From assembly GCA_963770375.1 (NCBI GenBank), contig CAVYPM010000004.1, positions 1 to 56,321 on the forward strand: a DNA stretch of 56,321 nucleotides, in the 5' to 3' direction. The notes below the pieces were generated by a model. That model saw only the letters and a list, made by a program, of their open reading frames with translations, did not search any database and was not told the DNA's origin. Each line of letters starts with the position of its first letter. The stretch's first letter is position 1. The translations under genes and the position numbers were made by a program. Positions 48,118 through 56,292 of the stretch are shown here, piece by piece. This stretch comes from DASVBE01 sp963770375 (GTDB lineage: Bacteria; Actinomycetota; Actinomycetes; Streptosporangiales; Streptosporangiaceae).

Positions 48118-48783
48118 GTGACCGAAGGGGAGCACCGTGCCGTGCTGGCCGCGCTGCTGGACCGGTACGGCCAGACCTACGCCGAGCAGGCCGGGATCAA
48201 GTTAGCTGACCGGCCCTCGCCGCTCTACCAGATGCTGGCCGCGGCCACGCTGGCGAGCGCGCCGGTTCCGGCGGAAACCGCGGCGGCCGCCGCCAGGGAA
48301 CTGTGGGCCGCCGGGCTGCGGACCCCGCGGGCGATGCGCGACGCGGGCTGGCAGGACCGGGTCGACGCGCTGGGCCGTGGCCACTACCGGCGGTACGACG
48401 AGCGGACCGCGACGGAGCTGGGGGATCAGGCCAGCCTGCTGTGCCAGCGCTGGCGCGGCGACCTGCGGCGGCTGCGCGACGAGGCGGGCCGCGACGGCGG
48501 CCGGATCGAGTCGCTGCTGACCGGCCTCCCCGGGATCGGGCCCGCCGGGGCCAGCATCTTCCGGCGGGAGGTCCAGGTGGTCTGGCCGGAGGCCGGCCCG
48601 TTCGTGGACCTGAAGGTTCTCGCGGGCGCGGCGCGGGTCGGGCTGCCGCGCCAGCCCGGTGCGCTGGCCGAGCTGGCCGGCTCGCCGCCGCAGCTGGCCC
48701 GGCTGGCCGCCGCGCTGGTCCGGGTGGCCAGGGACGCCACCGCGGCCAGGAAGGTACGCGAGGCGGCGCTGGCCACCCGGTAA
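48118..48783 (+). CDS. HhH-GPD-like DNA glycosylase/endonuclease III-related protein
   Basis: 221 residues from GTG 48118 (GGAGGGG four bases upstream). PSPLYQMLAAATLASAPVPAETA matches the first helices of the endonuclease III fold. The helix-hairpin-helix LTGLPGIGPAGASIF is followed by PEAGPFVDLKVLAGAARVG with the conserved Asp of HhH-GPD glycosylases (FVD). The usual catalytic lysine before the hairpin and the C-terminal 4Fe-4S cysteines are not seen, so it may be a monofunctional or non-catalytic relative. A role in base-excision repair is inferred. Confidence 0.68.
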   Translation: MTEGEHRAVLAALLDRYGQTYAEQAGIKLADRPSPLYQMLAAATLASAPVPAETAAAAARELWAAGLRTPRAMRDAGWQDRVDALGRGHYRRYDERTATELGDQASLLCQRWRGDLRRLRDEAGRDGGRIESLLTGLPGIGPAGASIFRREVQVVWPEAGPFVDLKVLAGAARVGLPRQPGALAELAGSPPQLARLAAALVRVARDATAARKVREAALATR

Positions 48784-48797
48784 GCAGCCCGGCTCGG

Positions 48798-49634
48798 CTA
48801 CCCGGCCGCGCCCCGCCGGACCGGGCTGGCTTCCGGCGCCGGGACGGCCCCGGTCAGCCGGGACCGCAGGAAGCCGAGAGCCCGGCGGAGCAGCCGGGAC
48901 ACCTGCATCTGGGACACGCCCAGCCGGTCCCCGATCTCGGACTGGCTCAGGTTCCCGTAGAACCGCAGCGTCAGCAGCTCCTGCGACCGATCGTCCAGCT
49001 CGCCCCAGTGGGCCTTGACCGCCTCCAGGTTGATCGTCTGCTCGAACCCCGGGTCCTCGGCGCCGATCGTGTCGCCGATCGTGGGCGCGCCGTCCTCGTC
49101 GCTGACCGGAGCGTCCAGCGACGTCGCCTGGAACGCCCGGTCCGCCGTCTGGGCCTCGGTGATCTGCTCCTCGCTGACCTGCAGGCGCTCGGCCAGCTCG
49201 GCCGCCGCCGGCGCCCGGGCCAGCTCCTGGGTCAGCGGGCCGGTCGCCTCGCGGATCTCCAGCCGCAGTTCCTGCACCGGCCGCTGCACCCGGACCTGCC
49301 AGCGCCGGTCCCTGAAGTACCGCTTGATCTCCCCGCTCACGCACGGCCGGACGTACGCGGGCAGGCTGGTGCCGATCTCCGGGTCGAAGTTGCTGATCGC
49401 CTTCATCAGCCCGAGGTAGCCGACCTGCATGAGCTCGTCGTCCAGCTCGCGCGGGCCCCGGTAGCGGCGCACGCAGGACCGGATCACCGGCTGGTAGCGC
49501 GCGACCAGCGCCTCGCACGCCCTCTCGCGGCGGGCGCTGCCCTCGGGCAGCGACTGCGCCAGGCCGGCAAGCTCAGCGTCGCTGAACCCCGATCCGGCTT
49601 CCTCGGCAGCCTGCAGCCGGGAGTCCAGACTCAT
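48798..49634 (-). CDS. SigF-family (group 3) RNA polymerase sigma factor, second
   Basis: 278 residues from ATG 49634, six bases after GGAGG; an ATG at 49661 lacks a site. Region 2 has LMQVGYLGLMKAISNFDPEIG and AYVRPCVSGEIKRYFRD, region 3 EATGPLTQELARAP, region 4 LLTLRFYGNLSQSEIGDRLGVSQMQVSRLLRRAL. It is very similar to the factor at 46799, so the two arose by duplication and may share promoters. The two genes are on opposite strands. No anti-sigma gene is near. Convergent with the glycosylase-like gene, 15 bp between stops. Confidence 0.9.
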   Translation of the reverse strand: MSLDSRLQAAEEAGSGFSDAELAGLAQSLPEGSARRERACEALVARYQPVIRSCVRRYRGPRELDDELMQVGYLGLMKAISNFDPEIGTSLPAYVRPCVSGEIKRYFRDRRWQVRVQRPVQELRLEIREATGPLTQELARAPAAAELAERLQVSEEQITEAQTADRAFQATSLDAPVSDEDGAPTIGDTIGAEDPGFEQTINLEAVKAHWGELDDRSQELLTLRFYGNLSQSEIGDRLGVSQMQVSRLLRRALGFLRSRLTGAVPAPEASPVRRGAAG

Positions 49635-49742
49635 CCTCATCCTCCGCCCGCGTCCCCCCATTGGCCCGTGTCCCCCAATTGGTCTGTACCACCCTCCCCT
49701 CCAGTCAGCGGTTAAACATCCCGCGCCGCGGCTTTGCGGTCA

Positions 49743-51563
49743 TCACCGGCGTTTGCCGCCGGGGGAGAGGCGGACGGCGCTCTCCAGCAGGGCGGCGTGC
49801 ACGAAGGCCTGCGGCAGGTTGCCCCGCAGCTGGTGCTGGTGCACGTCGTACTCCTCGGTGTAGATCCCGGCCGGGCCGCAGGCGGCGCGGCCCCGCTCGA
49901 ACCAGCGCACGGCCGCAACCTCATCGCCGGCCGCCTGCGCGGCCAGGGCCATCCAGAACCCGCACAGCAGGAAGGCCCCCTCGGCCTCGTGCAGCGGGCG
50001 GTCATCGTGCCGGAACCGGTAGACGAACCCGTCGTCGGCCAGCTCAGCGGTGACCGCCTGGACCGTGGCCCGGGCCCGCGGGTCGTCCGGCGGGACGGCA
50101 CCGCGGATCACCGGCAGCAGCAGCGACGCGTCGGCCCGCGGGTCGCCGGGGGCCCGCTGCCAGCGGCCGGACGGGTGCACCGAGTCGTGCAGGCTGGCCA
50201 GGATCTGGTCGGCCAGGCTGCTCCACCGGCCGGCGTCCTGGCCGGCGCCGTTCCGGCCGCCACGGGCCAGGGGCCGGCCCTTCGGCGGGCCGGCCGCCTG
50301 GGCGATCGCGCGCAGCCCGGCCACGCAGGCCAGCCGGGAATGGGCCCAGTTCCGCGGCGCGAGCTCCCACACCCCGGCGTCCGGCTCGGACCAGCGCTTC
50401 CCGATGGCGTCCGCGGTGACCTGAGCGGCCCGCCAGGTGTCCGGCCCGGCCACGCCCAGCCGCGCCGCCGCGGCCAGCAGCTGGAGGACCTCGCCGAACG
50501 CGTCGAGCTGGAACTGCCCGGTGACGCGGTTGCCGGTCCTGGCCGCCGAACCGCCGGGGTAGCCGCGGACCGCCATCGTGCGCTCGGCGGGCAGCGGTTC
50601 CCCGGCCACGGTGTAGGCGGGCATCAGGTCCGGGCCGTCCGCCAGCACGCGCTCGGTGATGAACCGGACGGCCCCGGTCAGCAGCGGGTGCGGCCCGTGC
50701 GCGGCGACGGCCAGGCCGGTATAGCACTGGTCCCGGATCCAGGCGTACCGGTAGTCGTAGTTGCGGACGCTTTCCAGCCGCTCGGGCACGGACGTGGTCG
50801 CCGCCGCGACCATCGCCCCGGTGCTCGCGGTCAGCCCGGTGAGCACGGCGTAGGCCTGCCGGGCGTCGCTGACGGCGATCAGGTCCGCGCAGTCCGGCGC
50901 GGCCGAGGCCCACGCGGCCTGCGTGGCCGCCCAGGCCAGCCCCGGATCCGGCGGTGAACTGGGCAGCTTCCGGTCCGAGATCTCCAGGACCAGGTCGTGC
51001 TGCTCGCCGGGCTTCAGGCTCAGGGTCAGGACCAGCTCCTGCCCGCCGGGGGCCAGGCGGGCACGGGGCGCCCCGGACAGCCGGAACCACCGCCGGCCGG
51101 CCCGCCAGGACCAGCACCCGGCCGACCGGTCCAGGTCGCGGACCCGGCCCGGGCCCGGGACGCCGCGCAGGTCCAGCCGCACGCCGACCCGGGCGCGCCC
51201 TTCGGTGGCCTGGATCTGCCGGAGCAGCACCGCGCAGTGCGGGTCGGCGGGCCGGGCCAGCGCCTCGCGGCATTCGGTGACCGCCGCGCCCACCCAGCGG
51301 CTGTGCCAGATCAGGGTGCCGGGCTCGTAGTAGCCGCCCCAGACATACCAGGGATCGGCGGGGGTGACCGCGTACCCGCCCGCGCCGCCGAGCAGCGCGG
51401 CGAACACCGGCGGGCTGTCCCACCGGGGCACGCACAGCCAGACGATCGCGCCGTCGGGACCGATCAGCGCGCCGCGCTCACCGTCGGCGAGGAACGCGTA
51501 GTCCCGCAGGGCCCGCGGCGGCCAGCCGTCCCCGGCGGGCGGCCGGCTGGCGCGGGCGGTCAC
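49743..51563 (-). CDS. Glycoside hydrolase family 15 protein (glucoamylase/trehalase-like)
   Basis: 606 residues. The N-terminal beta-sandwich (LRDYAFLADGERGALIGPDGAIVWLCVPRWDSPPVF) precedes the (alpha/alpha)6 barrel. Family landmarks are YDYRYAWIRD (substrate-binding), DAGVWELAPRNWAHSRL with the general acid Glu, and IYTEEYDVHQHQLRGNLPQAFVH with the second Glu and the GNLPQAF block. No signal peptide, so it acts inside the cell, as do GH15 trehalases of actinobacteria. It starts at a GTG inside the 3' end of the SDR gene. Confidence 0.9.
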   Translation of the reverse strand: MTARASRPPAGDGWPPRALRDYAFLADGERGALIGPDGAIVWLCVPRWDSPPVFAALLGGAGGYAVTPADPWYVWGGYYEPGTLIWHSRWVGAAVTECREALARPADPHCAVLLRQIQATEGRARVGVRLDLRGVPGPGRVRDLDRSAGCWSWRAGRRWFRLSGAPRARLAPGGQELVLTLSLKPGEQHDLVLEISDRKLPSSPPDPGLAWAATQAAWASAAPDCADLIAVSDARQAYAVLTGLTASTGAMVAAATTSVPERLESVRNYDYRYAWIRDQCYTGLAVAAHGPHPLLTGAVRFITERVLADGPDLMPAYTVAGEPLPAERTMAVRGYPGGSAARTGNRVTGQFQLDAFGEVLQLLAAAARLGVAGPDTWRAAQVTADAIGKRWSEPDAGVWELAPRNWAHSRLACVAGLRAIAQAAGPPKGRPLARGGRNGAGQDAGRWSSLADQILASLHDSVHPSGRWQRAPGDPRADASLLLPVIRGAVPPDDPRARATVQAVTAELADDGFVYRFRHDDRPLHEAEGAFLLCGFWMALAAQAAGDEVAAVRWFERGRAACGPAGIYTEEYDVHQHQLRGNLPQAFVHAALLESAVRLSPGGKRR

Positions 51564-52587
51564 CGGGCCGGCCGTCCCGGCGGCTGGCGGCCCACCCGGC
51601 GGCCAGCGCGCCCGCCGTGGCCCCGGCCAGCGCCCCGGCGGTGGTCAGCCGGGCGTGCTGGGACAGCCATTGCTGGGCGCTGCGCGGGTGCGACCGGTCG
51701 CCGAAGACGCCGTCCGGGCCGTAGTCGCGGCCGCCGGCCCCGTCGGCGGGCTCCCACAGGTTGCCGGGCCGGCCCGGCGCGGCGGCCTGGCTGGTCTGCT
51801 GGGAGCCGTACCCGGTCCGGGCCAGGTACCGGTCCAGCAGCCCGGACGCGAACTTCTCGGCCAGCAAGGTGGCGGTCGTGCTCATGCCCACCCAGTACTG
51901 CTTGCGGCCGGGGTGGCCGGCGGCGAACAGCACGCCGCGGGCGGCCACCTCGGGCTGGTAGATCGGCGGCACCGGCTGGGGGTGGCGCGGCAGCCGGGAC
52001 CGGACCCAGGAGAACTGCGGGGTGTTGACCGCGGGCATCTGCACCACGGTGACGCGGACGCCGGAGCCCTCGTGCATCAGCTCGCAGCGCAGCGACGAGG
52101 TGAACCCGTTGACCGCGTGCTTGGCGCCGCAGTAGGCCGACTGCAGCGGGATGCTGCGCTGCCCCAGCGCCGACCCGACCTGCACGATCGTGCCGTGGTC
52201 GCGGGGCCGCATGCGCTCCAGCGCGGCCATCGTGCCGTGCACGAAGCCCAGGTAGCTGACCTCGGTGACGCGCCGGAACTCATCGGCGGTGATCTCGCTG
52301 AACGGCGCGAACACCGAGGTGAACGCGACGTTCACCCACACGTCGATGGGCCCGAAGTGCTCCTCGGCCTGCCGGGCGGCCGCGGCGACCTGCGCATAGT
52401 CGGCCACGTCCGCGGCGATGACCAGCGGCTTGCCGCCCGCCTTCGCCACGTCGGCGGCCGCCCCGTCCAGGCCGGCCTGGCCCCGGGCGATCAGCACCAC
52501 CCGCGCGCCCCGCTCGCCGAACAGCCGGGCGGTAGCCCGCCCGATCCCCCCGCTCGCCCCGGTGATCACCACGGTCTGCTCCTGCAT
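51478..52587 (-). CDS. SDR-family oxidoreductase with C-terminal membrane segment
   Basis: 369 residues as written. TGASGGIG (residues 10-17), then NVAF in place of NNAG, and catalytic YCGAK with Ser in VGSALG: a classical SDR. The C-terminal extension has a hydrophobic stretch LTTAGALAGATAGALAAGW typical of actinobacterial SDR proteins that tether to the membrane. The last 28 residues run 86 bases into the glycosidase gene and look non-conserved; a one-base slip would give a GTGA stop-start junction at 51563, the arrangement seen elsewhere here, so the true end is probably near 51562. Substrate unknown. Confidence 0.8.
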   Translation of the reverse strand: MQEQTVVITGASGGIGRATARLFGERGARVVLIARGQAGLDGAAADVAKAGGKPLVIAADVADYAQVAAAARQAEEHFGPIDVWVNVAFTSVFAPFSEITADEFRRVTEVSYLGFVHGTMAALERMRPRDHGTIVQVGSALGQRSIPLQSAYCGAKHAVNGFTSSLRCELMHEGSGVRVTVVQMPAVNTPQFSWVRSRLPRHPQPVPPIYQPEVAARGVLFAAGHPGRKQYWVGMSTTATLLAEKFASGLLDRYLARTGYGSQQTSQAAAPGRPGNLWEPADGAGGRDYGPDGVFGDRSHPRSAQQWLSQHARLTTAGALAGATAGALAAGWAASRRDGRPGDRPRQPAARRGRLAAAGPAGLRVPRRR

Positions 52588-52593
52588 GTGCGG

Positions 52594-53739
52594 CTAGCCT
52601 CCTTCGCTGCGCTGGGCCCGTCGGCCGGGCCGAACTGCCTGGCTACCCGCGCCCGGCCGGGTCAACCAGCCCCGCCCGGCCCGGCGTTGCCTCCCGGGGC
52701 GCCGGGCAGGCGGCGCGGGTGCGGGAATGGACCCGCGCCAGCGAGCCGTAATGCATAAAAATGCCCGGAACGGAGGTTCCCTTGAACCAGCAGGCAGCCC
52801 CCGGCCGCAGGGACGCGTCGCTGACGCGTCCGGTGGCCCGCCAGGCAGGCTGGACCGAAACGGACATCCGCCCCGGTGGCGGGCGGCACCGGCGACCGGG
52901 CCTGGCTGGCCAGCGGGCCGGCCGGCGGTTTTCAGGCTGCCGGGGAACGTGGCCAGCAGCTCCGCCGGGTCGCCGTAGACCGCGGTGGCCCCGGCGTCCA
53001 GCAGCTCCTCCCGGCTGGTGCCGCCGCTCAGCACGCCGATACAGGGCACCCCGGCCTGCTGGCAGGCCTGGGCATCCCACACCGAGTCGCCCACGAATAC
53101 GGTCTGCGCCGGGCTGGTCCCGGCCTGATCGAGCGCCACGTGGACCAGATCCGGGGCGGGCTTGCTGGAGTCCACGTCACCCGCGGAGGTCGCCGCGTCG
53201 ATCGCTTCCTCGGCGTCCAGCGCCTCGCGGAGCACCTCCAGCTGGCGCGGATCCGCCGAGCTGGCCAGCACAACCCGCAGGCCAGCGTCATGGCAGGCGC
53301 GGAGCAGGTCCGCCGCGCCGGGCAGCGCACGGAGCTGGGGCCAGTAGACCTGGTACAGGGCCGAGTGCGCGATCTTGATGGTGTAGTCGGCCTCCCGGTC
53401 CCGATCTGTCGGCAGCAGCGCATCTAGCAGGCGGTCCGAGCCCATGCCGATCGCGCGGTGGATCGAGGCCATCGGCACGTCGTGCCCGGCCCGGGCGAAG
53501 GCTTCCCACCAGGCCACCGTATGCAGGTAGTTCGTGTCGACCAGGGTGCCGTCCACGTCGAACAGCGCGGCCCTGAGCCCGGGCCCGCCCGGGCTCTTCC
53601 CGGCCGCCTGGTGGTCCGCCGGGGCGGCTTCCTGGCCGTCGCCGGGCTCGGCCAGCCCCAGCTCGCGGGCCGCGTCACCGGAGAGCCTGTCCAGTGCGGC
53701 CGTTATCTGGTCGGCCACCGAAGGCTCCTGCTCAGTCAC
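52594..53739 (-). CDS. HAD-superfamily phosphatase (beta-phosphoglucomutase/PGP-like)
   Basis: The start is GTG 53739 (GGAGG five bases upstream). Motif I is LFDVDGTLVDT, motif II VVLASSAD, motif III lysine in SSKPAPD and motif IV FVGDSVWDAQAC. The helical cap lies between I and II. The enzyme dephosphorylates a small sugar phosphate or similar. The real fold ends near LLATFPG; the following 100 residues are Pro/Arg-rich and run through a perfect hairpin at 52811-52831, so the stop was probably near 52900 and lost by an indel. The long N-terminal leader of about 50 residues is also unusual. Confidence 0.78.
   Translation of the reverse strand: MTEQEPSVADQITAALDRLSGDAARELGLAEPGDGQEAAPADHQAAGKSPGGPGLRAALFDVDGTLVDTNYLHTVAWWEAFARAGHDVPMASIHRAIGMGSDRLLDALLPTDRDREADYTIKIAHSALYQVYWPQLRALPGAADLLRACHDAGLRVVLASSADPRQLEVLREALDAEEAIDAATSAGDVDSSKPAPDLVHVALDQAGTSPAQTVFVGDSVWDAQACQQAGVPCIGVLSGGTSREELLDAGATAVYGDPAELLATFPGSLKTAGRPAGQPGPVAGAARHRGGCPFRSSLPGGPPDASATRPCGRGLPAGSREPPFRAFLCITARWRGSIPAPAPPARRPGRQRRAGRGWLTRPGAGSQAVRPGRRAQRSEGG
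52811..52831. terminator. Perfect GC-rich hairpin after the HAD domain
   Basis: GGACGCGTC-GCT-GACGCGTCC forms a 9-bp perfect stem with a 3-base loop. It lies inside the C-terminal extension of the HAD reading frame, which argues that this part is not protein-coding and that the hairpin ends the HAD transcript. A second inverted repeat, GGAAC-GGAG-GTTCC, is just downstream at about 52767-52780. Confidence 0.55.
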
Positions 53740-53879
53740 CGTGACCTCCACATCTCGCCGGAGACCAGGTGCGACTCGATGAGCTGCTGCGCCACGTTCT
53801 GTGCCATGGGCAGGCGGCTACCCCCGGGCTGGCCCGGTAATCAGTGCCCGGCCAGCCCGGCCCGGCCCGGGCGCGGGGG

Positions 53880-54164
53880 TCAGCCCTGGTCCTGCAGCGT
53901 GAACGACACCTCGCCGTCCTCGTTGATCTGGGCGTCCAGGGCCTTGTCGTCGAGCACGGCCGAGGCCTCGGGCTGGACGAACACGTGCACGTTGGAGGCC
54001 TCGATGACCTGGTCGCCGGCCTGCGGGGAATCGGCCAGGGACAGCGCAAGCCCGCGCGGCTCCCCGTCCTCAGGTGCGATCCGCAGTCCCGTCTCGGGCG
54101 GCAGCCCGGCCCGGGCAGCCAGGTTACGGATGGCCGTGACCGCCTGGTCAGTAAGTGTCAGCAC
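53880..54164 (-). CDS. HesB/IscA-fold protein without cysteines
   Basis: 94 residues from GTG 54164 (GAGGAG upstream). LTLTDQAVTAIRNLAARAGL and GLRIAPEDG...LALSLADSPQAGDQVIEASNVHVFVQP follow the A-type Fe-S carrier fold (HesB/IscA). The three conserved cysteines of true carriers are all missing, and the protein has no cysteine at all, so it cannot hold a cluster in the normal way. Such cysteine-free members are known in actinobacteria; function unknown. It lies alone between the HAD and CoA-ligase genes. Confidence 0.75.
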   Translation of the reverse strand: MLTLTDQAVTAIRNLAARAGLPPETGLRIAPEDGEPRGLALSLADSPQAGDQVIEASNVHVFVQPEASAVLDDKALDAQINEDGEVSFTLQDQG

Positions 54165-54224
54165 GCCGAATCTCCTCGTTCGCGGGTATGGGTAAGTTCT
54201 CTTCCCTGTCCCGCTTACGGGCGG

Positions 54225-55599
54225 TCAAACCTCCGGAGCCAGCGGAACGAAGCGCCGGGTCTTGCCGCTGGCCAGGCGGCCGGGCTCACGGACAGTGCGG
54301 ACGGTGACGGCAGGATCGGCGAGGCCGTGCCGGCGCAGCTCGCTGGCCAGGGCGCTTTCGAGGCCAGCCGGGTCGGCGGGAGCGCCGACGGCCAGGATCT
54401 CGGCCCCAGCGGATGTCTGGCGGACCTGGTAGGTCACGATCCCGGGATCGCGGCGGAGCGCGGATCCGAACACATGCGGGTGGATGGTGGCGCCGCCCGG
54501 GTAGCGGAACGCGTCCTCCAGGCGCCCCTGGACGTCGGCGATCAGGGTGTGCGCCGAGCCGCAGGGACAGGCCGTGCCGGTGACCGTGACCTGGTCGGTC
54601 AGCTCGAACCGGATCAGCGGCAGGACCGGGTTCGAGATCGCCGTCACGTAGACCCTGGCGGACGTCGTCCCGGGCGGGACCGGGCCGCCGTCCTGGTCAG
54701 CAGGCTCGATGATCACCAGGTCGTCGCACAGGTGCATGCCGGTGCCCCGCCAGCAGCCGACGGCCATCGGGCCGGCCTCCGAGGTGCCGTACATGTTGGC
54801 CACGGGCGCGCCGAACGCCTGCTCCAGGGCCTGGCGGGTCTCCGGGAGCAGCGGCTCGCTGGAGGCGATCACCCGGCGCGGCGAGATCCGCAGCCGCCCG
54901 GCGCGGGCCTCGGCGGCCAGCAGGGCCAGCGCGGTCGGGTAGCCGAGCAGCATGGCCGGCTGCCACTGGTTCAGCCCGGCCACGATCTCAGCGACGGGCA
55001 GCGTTACCGGGAACGACCGCACCTCGGCGGCCGAGCCGGGCAAAGGTCTCGGCCAGGGCGGCGCTCATGTGCGCGGGATGCTGGGCGGCGATCACCGCGG
55101 CGCGGCCGGGCGCGCCGGCCATGTCCGGGGCGGTCATCGTCTCCCGGACGAGCGGGCGGAGGAAGCCCGCGTGGGCGGTGGCCCAGGCGTCCCAGCCGTA
55201 GACGAACACGCCGCGCTGGCCGCTGGACCCGCCCGAGGCCACCGCGTGAAACTCGCCCAGCAGGTAGGCGTCGCCGGTCAGGCCGGCCAGGTGCTTTTCC
55301 ACGAGGTCCAGCCGCAGCCGCGGGTCGGTCACGATCTCGTCCCAGTGCGCCATCAGGTCCCCGGTGGTCATTGGCGGTATGCGCCCGAGGCTGGCTTCGG
55401 TGGCCGTGTCCGGATCCAGGCCGGCCAGCCGCCGCCGGTGCCAGGGCGACCGCTCGATCGCGATCCGGAGGAGCGCTCGCAGTTTCTGCTCGCGCTCGGC
55501 CCGCAGCCGCGAAGCCGGCCAGCCCAGCCGCTGCACGTGCGCCGGCATGATGGCCGCCCAGTCCGCCAGGTGGCGCTGCCTGGTCTCCTCGTAGCTCAT
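54225..55599 (-). CDS. Phenylacetate-CoA-ligase-like AMP-forming enzyme (frameshifted)
   Basis: The start is ATG 55599, the first codon of the conserved part; the frame is open 48 codons further up into the divergent promoter. N-terminal half: LRALLRIAIERSPWHRRRL and the P-loop-like ASGGSSGQRGVFVY. One base is out of register near 55035, then GLNQWQPAMLLGYPTALALLA, ISPRRVIASSEPLL, MYGTSEAGPM (adenine motif) and YPGGATIHPHVF, all as in PaaK-type ligases. GSAHTLIADVQGRLEDAFRY follows a CPCG pair. About 457 residues. Substrate unknown; an aryl or other carboxylic acid. Controlled from a promoter shared with the divergent PadR gene. Confidence 0.78.
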
Positions 55600-55650
55600 C
55601 TGCACGCCCCGCCTATCAGGTTCCTTTATAGTCCGGATCGGATGGTTTGG

Positions 55651-55679
55651 AACGTACGATATGATGCGGACTGTGTCAA
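55651..55679 (-). promoter_or_regulatory. Promoter of the CoA-ligase gene
   Basis: Leftward, TTGACA (55679-55674), a 17-base spacer and TACGTT (55656-55651) fit a housekeeping promoter with the actinobacterial TAnnnT -10 box. Transcription would start near 55644, leaving a 45-base leader before ATG 55599. The -35 box lies inside the first codons of the divergent PadR gene. Confidence 0.65.
55660..55665 (+). promoter_or_regulatory. -10 box of the PadR gene, leaderless transcript
   Basis: TATGAT lies seven bases before GTG 55673, so transcription would begin at or next to the start codon. No Shine-Dalgarno sequence precedes the GTG. This is the leaderless arrangement common in actinobacteria. 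The -35 region is weak. Confidence 0.55.
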
Positions 55680-56209
55680 CGCCTGACCTGAATCCGGTCT
55701 CGTATGTGATCCTCGGCCTCGTCGCGCGGGACGGGCCGTCCACGCCGTACGAGCTGAAGGCGGCGGTCGCGCGGGGGATCGCCGGGTTCTGGCCGTTCCC
55801 GCACAGCCAGATCTACTCCGAGGCGGCCCGGCTGGCCGAGGCGGGCCTGCTCAGCGAGGAAGCGGAGAGCGCCGGGCGGCGCCGCCGCACCTACGCCATC
55901 ACCCCGGCCGGGCAGCAGGCGCTGGCCGCCTGGCTGGCCGAGCCGTCCCGGGAGCGCCCGCAGATCCGCAGCCTCGGCATGCTGCAGCTCTACTTCGGCC
56001 AGTTCGCCCGGCCGGAGGACCGCGCCGCGCTCGCCACGGCGCAGATCGAGGTGCACCGGGAGATGCTCGGGCGCTATCAGGAGATCCGCACGGCGCTGGC
56101 CGCCCGCGCCGACCGGCCCTGGCAGCTGCGGGTCGCTGAGCTGGGCATGGCGCAGGTCACCGCGATCATCAAGGAATGGGAGCAGATGCCCGGCGTCCAG
56201 GACGCTTAG
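55673..56209 (+). CDS. PadR-family transcriptional regulator
   Basis: 178 residues from GTG 55673. The winged helix reads VSYVILGLVARDGPSTPYELKAAVARG, FPHSQIYSEAARLAEAGLLSEEAE, and the wing GRRRRTYAITPAGQQAL: PadR type. The C-terminal helical part (Vir_C/AphA-like dimerisation arm) has about 80 residues. In-frame ATGs at 55661 and 55664 exist but fall on the -10 box, so the GTG is chosen. Divergent from the phenylacetate-CoA-ligase-like gene with overlapping promoters, so it probably represses both; PadR-type regulators commonly sense phenolic or aromatic ligands. Confidence 0.88.
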   Translation: MSTPDLNPVSYVILGLVARDGPSTPYELKAAVARGIAGFWPFPHSQIYSEAARLAEAGLLSEEAESAGRRRRTYAITPAGQQALAAWLAEPSRERPQIRSLGMLQLYFGQFARPEDRAALATAQIEVHREMLGRYQEIRTALAARADRPWQLRVAELGMAQVTAIIKEWEQMPGVQDA

Positions 56210-56292
56210 CCGGGGCGGCGCCGGCGGGCCCCGGTGGGCGTCGTCGAGTCCCGGCGGCGGAAAGCACGGTTGAAACCAGTACGGCCGCTGGC

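Noticed and set aside
49690..49717. Possible SigF-type promoter (GTTT ... GGGAGG) before the second full sigma gene
   Set aside because: The -10-like block departs from the GGGTAT-type consensus and spacing is ambiguous, so it was not listed as a promoter.
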